Shown here piece by piece: positions 5,028-8,313 of a stretch of DNA of 8,313 nt. A program made the position numbers and the translations under genes. The notes below the pieces were generated by a model. It saw only the letters and a list, made by a program, of their open reading frames with translations. It did no database searches and was not told the origin of the DNA. Each line of letters starts with the position of its first letter. Positions within the stretch are counted from its first letter, which is position 1. This DNA is from Parvibaculum sp. (lineage in GTDB: Bacteria > Pseudomonadota > Alphaproteobacteria > Parvibaculales > Parvibaculaceae). The stretch spans positions 1 to 8,313 of the forward strand of contig JAGUWA010000287.1 of the NCBI GenBank assembly GCA_020062605.1, in the 5' to 3' direction.

Positions 5028-6185
5028 ATGAAGCACCTGACACCGATCTCCGCATTTTTCACGGCCATGTTCTGCGTGCTCCTCGTTGCGCCGCGCGACG
5101 CGCAGGCGTTCGACACGCAGGCCGGTTACGCCGTTCTCATGGACTACGATACCGGTACGGTGTTGTGGGGGAAGAATGCCGACGAACAGATGCACCCGGC
5201 AAGCATGAGCAAACTCATGACGCTGGAAATGCTGTTCAACGCGCTCGACAACGGCAGCGTGTCGATGGATGACGAGTTCAAGATCAGCGAGCACGCCTGG
5301 CGCGCGGGTGGTGCCGCGTCGGGCTCCTCAACCATGTTCGCCGATTTGAATTCGACGGTGCCCGTCCATGCGATCCTGCGCGGCATCATTGTCCAGTCGG
5401 GCAACGATGCGTGCATCGCAACAGCCGAAGCGCTCTCTGGCTCGGAATCCGCCTTCGCCGAAGCGATGACGGAGCGCGCGAAGGAGATCGGACTTGAGAA
5501 TTCGAATTTCGAAAATTCGACCGGATGGCCGCATCCCGACCATTTGATGACGGCGCGCGATCTGGCGGTTCTTGCGCGTCACCTGATTTCCGATTTCTCC
5601 GAATACTATCCGATCTTCAAGGAAACGGACTTCACCTGGAACGGCATCAAACAGGGCAACCGCAACCCTGCGCTCTATCTCGATCCTTCTGTGGACGGTT
5701 TGAAGACCGGACACACCGAGGCGTCGGGCTATGGGCTCGTCGCCTCCGCGAAACGCAAGGATCAACGACTTATTCTGGTGCTCAACGGGTTGCCAAGCGA
5801 AAAGGCGCGCGCGGATGAAAGCGTGCGGCTGCTTGACTGGGGCTTCCGCTCCTTCAAGCACTACAAGCTCTTCGCAGCCGGGACACCGATCGACAATGCG
5901 CCTGTGTGGCAAGGCACCTACAGTGAAGTACCGCTCGTCAGCAAGAGCGACATCGACATCATCATGTCGCCGGAGCAGCGCAAGGACATGAAGGTAACGC
6001 TTGTCTACGACGCGCCGATCGAAGCTCCCGTTGCCGCGGGGCAGCGCATCGGAACGCTGCGCGTCGAGGCGCCGGAAATGCCGGTGCGCGAGTATCCGCT
6101 CGTTGCCGGTGGCGCCGTCGAGCGGCAAGGCATCTTCGGGCGCGCCATGGGTTCTCTCAAGCACATGCTTCTCGGCGGCAGTTGA
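5028..6185 (+). CDS. dacC: D-alanyl-D-alanine carboxypeptidase (PBP5/6 type)
   Basis: This is a 385-residue low-molecular-weight penicillin-binding protein that removes the terminal D-Ala from peptidoglycan pentapeptides in the periplasm. A signal peptide of about 27 residues ends in AQA before FDTQAGYAVLMDY. The active-site triad motifs are all present: SxxK as S59-M-S-K62 (nucleophile S59), SGN at 124-126, and KTG at 226-228. The conserved NSTGW segment is at 163-167. After the peptidase domain (to about 265), a beta-rich C-terminal domain (about 280-360) leads to a short amphipathic tail (IFGRAMGSLKHMLLGG), the usual membrane anchor. Its ribosome site is weak (GAGCGAG). It follows rlpA by 42 bases and precedes tmk by four, so expression is probably coupled. 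The dacC symbol follows usual practice in this group; dacA is equally possible. Confidence 0.92.
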   Translation: MKHLTPISAFFTAMFCVLLVAPRDAQAFDTQAGYAVLMDYDTGTVLWGKNADEQMHPASMSKLMTLEMLFNALDNGSVSMDDEFKISEHAWRAGGAASGSSTMFADLNSTVPVHAILRGIIVQSGNDACIATAEALSGSESAFAEAMTERAKEIGLENSNFENSTGWPHPDHLMTARDLAVLARHLISDFSEYYPIFKETDFTWNGIKQGNRNPALYLDPSVDGLKTGHTEASGYGLVASAKRKDQRLILVLNGLPSEKARADESVRLLDWGFRSFKHYKLFAAGTPIDNAPVWQGTYSEVPLVSKSDIDIIMSPEQRKDMKVTLVYDAPIEAPVAAGQRIGTLRVEAPEMPVREYPLVAGGAVERQGIFGRAMGSLKHMLLGGS

Positions 6186-6189
6186 GCCG

Positions 6190-6828
6190 GTGCCGCGCGA
6201 ACGCTTCATCACGCTCGAAGGCGGAGAAGGTGCAGGCAAGTCGACGCAGGTGCGTCTTCTTGCAGCAAAGCTCGAAGAGCAGGGCCACAAAGTCGTCGTG
6301 ACGCGTGAGCCAGGTGGTGCGCCGGGAGCGGAAGCGATCCGTAGGCTGATCGTCAACGGCGATACGGACCGCTGGACGCCGAAGGCCGAAGCCCTGCTGA
6401 TGTTCGCGGCGCGCGAAGATCATCTCGCGCAAACGATCCGTCCCGCGCTGGCCCGTGGCGACTGGGTGGTCTGCGATCGTTTCGTTGACTCGACGATGGC
6501 CTATCAGGGCGTAGCGCAGAAGCTCGGATCGAAATTCGTGAATGATCTCAGAGAGTTAGTGGTGGGCGACGACATGCCTGCATTGACGCTTGTCCTCGAT
6601 CTCGCGCCGGAGGCGGGGCTCGCCAGGGCGGGACGACGCGCGAATGGCGAGGACCGCTATGAGCGAATGGAGATAGAATTCCACCAAACATTGCGACAAG
6701 CCTTTCTGGACATTGCGAAAAACGAGCCGGAACGCTGCGTCGTCATCGATGCGGAGAGGGGCGAGGCCGAGGTGGCGGAGGCCATCTGGGAAGCGGTTCG
6801 GGGATATCTGGACCGCGACTGTCATTGA
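6190..6828 (+). CDS. tmk: thymidylate kinase
   Basis: This is a 212-residue cytoplasmic enzyme that phosphorylates dTMP to dTDP with ATP, an essential step to dTTP. The P-loop GGEGAGKST is at 11-19. The substrate-binding REPGG is at 39-43. The DRF motif (D96, R97) is followed by STMAYQG, which contacts the nucleotide base and phosphates. The lid region RRANGEDRYERM (149-160) has the basic pattern of the bacterial (E. coli-like) class. Length is normal for the family. GTG 6190 starts four bases after the dacC stop with only a weak purine site (GGCGG), consistent with translational coupling. Longer in-frame starts would overlap dacC and add residues unlike the family. In many Rhizobiales holB follows tmk; here a non-coding gap and an M23 gene follow instead. 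Confidence 0.95.
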   Translation: MPRERFITLEGGEGAGKSTQVRLLAAKLEEQGHKVVVTREPGGAPGAEAIRRLIVNGDTDRWTPKAEALLMFAAREDHLAQTIRPALARGDWVVCDRFVDSTMAYQGVAQKLGSKFVNDLRELVVGDDMPALTLVLDLAPEAGLARAGRRANGEDRYERMEIEFHQTLRQAFLDIAKNEPERCVVIDAERGEAEVAEAIWEAVRGYLDRDCH

Positions 6829-6835
6829 AATGACA
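6820..6835. repeat. perfect dyad spanning the tmk stop codon
   Basis: TGTCATT-GA-AATGACA is a perfect 7+7 inverted repeat. The tmk stop TGA (6826-6828) lies in its centre, so the last two codons (Cys, His) form the left arm. As RNA it could fold into a six-base-pair stem with a UGAA loop. No T-run follows, so it is not a normal intrinsic terminator. It sits 34 bases before the -35 box of the next gene and may be an operator. Confidence 0.45.
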
Positions 6836-6868
6836 TCGAACCGTTACAAAAGGTTTGGTTAAAGACAT

Positions 6869-6897
6869 TTGCCCCGGCCCGGGTCCTCGACTATAGA
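6869..6897 (+). promoter_or_regulatory. sigma-70 promoter of the M23 gene
   Basis: TTGCCC (6869-6874), a 17-base spacer and TATAGA (6892-6897) each match consensus at four of six positions. The layout resembles the rlpA promoter (TTGCCG-N17-TATAAG). The transcript would start near 6904 and carry a leader of about 66 bases, which includes the hairpin at 6930-6945. Confidence 0.5.
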
Positions 6898-6929
6898 AGT
6901 CCCAGTCAACTTATCCCCGAGAGAGTATT

Positions 6930-6945
6930 CCGGCGACCGCGCCGG
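6930..6945 (+). repeat. GC hairpin in the M23 gene leader
   Basis: CCGGCG and CGCCGG pair perfectly around the loop ACCG (six G-C pairs). It lies about 14 bases before the ribosome site AAGGA (6959-6963). It could modulate translation or RNA stability, but in GC-rich DNA such hairpins are not rare. Confidence 0.3.
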
Positions 6946-6969
6946 CCACACGAAGAAGAAGGATCGCCG

Positions 6970-7656
6970 ATGAAACGACGACACCGGATCAGCTTTGGAA
7001 AATCGTTCCCTTCCGGCGCCGCCCTCCTTCTCCTCTCCGTTTTTTTTGTTATCCCCGGTTTTTCGGCTCATGCCCGCGGCAACGAAATCGACGTCGCTAC
7101 GGCTAAGTATGTTCTTCCGCTGACGAGGCCCGAGCAGGCACCTGCAAGCTATCCCGACCGGCCATTGCATTTCGGCGATCCCATCGACGTGACCAAGGCG
7201 CGCATGACGTCCGGCTATGGCTGGCGCGTGCATCCTGTCCTCAAGACGCGGAAGATGCACAAGGGCGTCGACTACGCGGCAGCGAAGGGGACGCCGGTCT
7301 ACGCGACCGAAGACGGCATCGTCGGCATGGCCGCGTGGCGCGGGAATTACGGCAAGCTCGTCACGGTCAAACATTCGGAGACCGTCGAAACCTATTACGC
7401 GCATCTCTCCGGCTTCGCGCCCGGCATTCGTCCGGGTGCAGGGGTGCGGAAGGGCGACGTCATCGGATATGTCGGGATGACGGGTCTCGCGACCGGCAAC
7501 CACCTTTATTACGAAGTAGCGGTCAATGAGGAGAGGATCGATCCTCTCGCGCAGGACCTGAATGCGCAGGTCAACGTGCTCGCGGCGGCCGTGAAGCGGC
7601 CCGGCGACCGGCAGGTCGCTCAGACACGCGACGAGAGCGTCAGCACGGCGCGCTAG
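6970..7656 (+). CDS. M23/LytM-family peptidoglycan endopeptidase-like protein, zinc motif altered
   Basis: This is a 228-residue exported protein. ATG 6970 follows AAGGA by six bases. A basic start and hydrophobic core (about 14-34) end at AHA, a likely signal peptidase I site, placing it in the periplasm. The LytM (M23) domain covers about 78-192. Zinc ligands H97 and D101 are in MHKGVD, the catalytic-side His145 is in YYAHLSG, and His178 is in GNHLY. The usual HxH zinc ligand is Tyr180 (codon TAT, 7507-7509), so the third metal ligand is missing. Active members cut cross-bridge or stem peptides, while degenerate LytM proteins often activate amidases. This one may be non-catalytic or bind zinc poorly. 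No coiled coil or LysM domain is present, and the tail after about 200 is disordered and charged. It has its own promoter and sits downstream of the rlpA-dacC-tmk operon. Confidence 0.88.
   Translation: MKRRHRISFGKSFPSGAALLLLSVFFVIPGFSAHARGNEIDVATAKYVLPLTRPEQAPASYPDRPLHFGDPIDVTKARMTSGYGWRVHPVLKTRKMHKGVDYAAAKGTPVYATEDGIVGMAAWRGNYGKLVTVKHSETVETYYAHLSGFAPGIRPGAGVRKGDVIGYVGMTGLATGNHLYYEVAVNEERIDPLAQDLNAQVNVLAAAVKRPGDRQVAQTRDESVSTAR
7531..7548. repeat. perfect 18-base palindrome inside the M23 gene
   Basis: GAGAGGATCGATCCTCTC is self-complementary over its full length, with no spacer. It lies in the coding sequence for EERIDPLA, about 106 bases before the stop codon. As RNA it could form a seven-pair stem with a UCGA loop. 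It may be chance under coding constraint, or a site for a dimeric DNA-binding protein. Confidence 0.4.
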
Positions 7657-8313
7657 CAGCGCCGGATAAAATTTCAGACTTTCCTCCTCGCATCAGCGCG
7701 TGACCGAGAAAGCGCCGCGCGGCAGAGCCCTGCGGCATGTCGCGGCGAAGGACGATCTTCGTTTCCTTGACGAGTTCCTTGTCCTTCAAGGGCAGAGCAA
7801 CGAGCGTGCCTGCCGCAACTTCGTCCGTCACCGAGGCCTGCATGACGAGGGAAATGCCCAGCCCCGCACGCACGGCACGCTTCACGGCCTCCGTGTTGCC
7901 AAAGCCGTCGACGGTGGTGAGCCGCGAGGCGACCGGCCCGAGACGCAGGCGAAGGAGCGTACCCGTCCCCGTTCCGCGCTCTCCGCCGAGAAGCCTCTCA
8001 CCGATCAATTCCTCTGCCTCCAGATTTTCGCGCGCCGCCCAGGGATGGGCGGGGTCGACGATGACGACGAGCTTTTCGTCGAGCCAGCGATGTTCCTCGA
8101 ATTCATCCGAAGGCTGCCAGCATTCAACGATTGCGAGATCGGCCGCTCCCTGACTGAGCCGCTCGAAGGCGGCCGGATTGCTTCCGATCCAGAGATCGAC
8201 GTCTGAACCATATCGCTGCCGGAAATCGGCGAGCGGCGCCTGAAGCATGTAGGTGCCGATGTTGCTCGATGCGGCGAGACGCAGAGGACCGCCGGCGACG
8301 ACGGCATGCGCGC
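7640..8313 (-). CDS. LysR-type transcriptional regulator, C-terminal part (runs off the window)
   Basis: About 224 residues are visible, with the frame still open at the right edge, so the N-terminal helix-turn-helix lies outside. The visible part is the effector-binding (periplasmic-binding-like) domain. It begins near GGPLRLAASSNIGTYMLQAPL and continues with LADFRQRYGSDVDLWIGS and AADLAIVE, the typical LysR first-strand and hinge pattern. EAVKRAVRAGLGISLVMQ later is the conserved segment near the ligand cleft. The internal ATG at 8248 is not the real start, because the domain continues upstream of it. The stop (7642-7640) lies inside the end of the M23 gene, so the two genes overlap tail-to-tail by 17 bases. 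The ligand and regulon cannot be inferred here. LysR regulators usually control a gene diverging from their 5' end, which is outside the window. Confidence 0.85.
   Translation of the reverse strand, partial: AHAVVAGGPLRLAASSNIGTYMLQAPLADFRQRYGSDVDLWIGSNPAAFERLSQGAADLAIVECWQPSDEFEEHRWLDEKLVVIVDPAHPWAARENLEAEELIGERLLGGERGTGTGTLLRLRLGPVASRLTTVDGFGNTEAVKRAVRAGLGISLVMQASVTDEVAAGTLVALPLKDKELVKETKIVLRRDMPQGSAARRFLGHALMRGGKSEILSGAASAPC

Noticed and set aside
5498..5520. AT-rich stretch with repeated TTCGAA in dacC
   Set aside because: It encodes the conserved Asn/Phe/Ser-rich segment before STGW in this family. The repetition follows from codon choice.
5328..6356. Leftward open frame of 342 residues opposite dacC and the start of tmk
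   Set aside because: Arg/His-rich shadow crossing two well-supported genes, with no ribosome site.
8005..8307. Leftward 100-residue frame at the right edge as a separate gene
   Set aside because: It lies out of frame within the LysR-type gene, whose domain pattern continues through this stretch to the window edge.

Overview
The window reads as a chromosomal segment of a GC-rich alphaproteobacterium, most likely of the Hyphomicrobiales (Rhizobiales). A Parvibaculum-like organism is a guess from gene content, not a proven assignment. Supporting signs are the rlpA-dacC-tmk gene order, high G+C at third codon positions, TTGCC(C/G)-N17-TATA-type promoters, and an uneven spread of GANTC sites (the CcrM methylation motif of this class).

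Layout from left to right: (1) A complete tRNA-Ser(UGA) at 9-98 is followed by a short non-coding stretch holding a perfect inverted repeat. (2) A rightward cluster follows: a small membrane-protein gene broken by two frame changes (224-540), an intact haloalkane dehalogenase of the DhlA-like subfamily I (563-1459), and a four-helix membrane protein of unknown function (1509-1934). (3) A separate rightward small two-helix Ala/Pro-rich protein (2124-2453) converges, with a 4-base gap, on a leftward MmgE/PrpD-family gene (2458-3792). (4) A divergent intergenic region of about 190 bases carries back-to-back promoters, two inverted repeats and a cluster of three GANTC sites. (5) A rightward cell-envelope and replication operon follows: rlpA (septal lytic transglycosylase lipoprotein with SPOR domain), a DacC-type D,D-carboxypeptidase, and tmk (thymidylate kinase). 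(6) A signal-peptide-bearing M23/LytM-family protein has its own promoter, and its zinc-site HxH motif reads HLY. (7) A leftward LysR-type regulator overlaps the M23 gene tail-to-tail by 17 bases and runs off the right edge.

Functionally, the right half is peptidoglycan remodelling: glycan-strand cleavage at the septum (RlpA), peptide trimming (DacC) and a LytM-domain factor, with dTTP supply (Tmk) embedded. The left half, between the tRNA and rlpA, looks like accessory metabolism (dehalogenase, MmgE/PrpD) with one decayed gene.

No stretch longer than 300 bases lacks a gene. The longest gaps are 99-223 (inverted repeat only), 1935-2123 (a weak promoter candidate) and 3793-3983 (regulatory). 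I see no CRISPR array, insertion sequence or obvious phage gene. I found no clear case for a wholly new system. The best leads are the GANTC cluster at the rlpA promoter, the short-cap dehalogenase, the HLY zinc-site change, and several perfect dyads.
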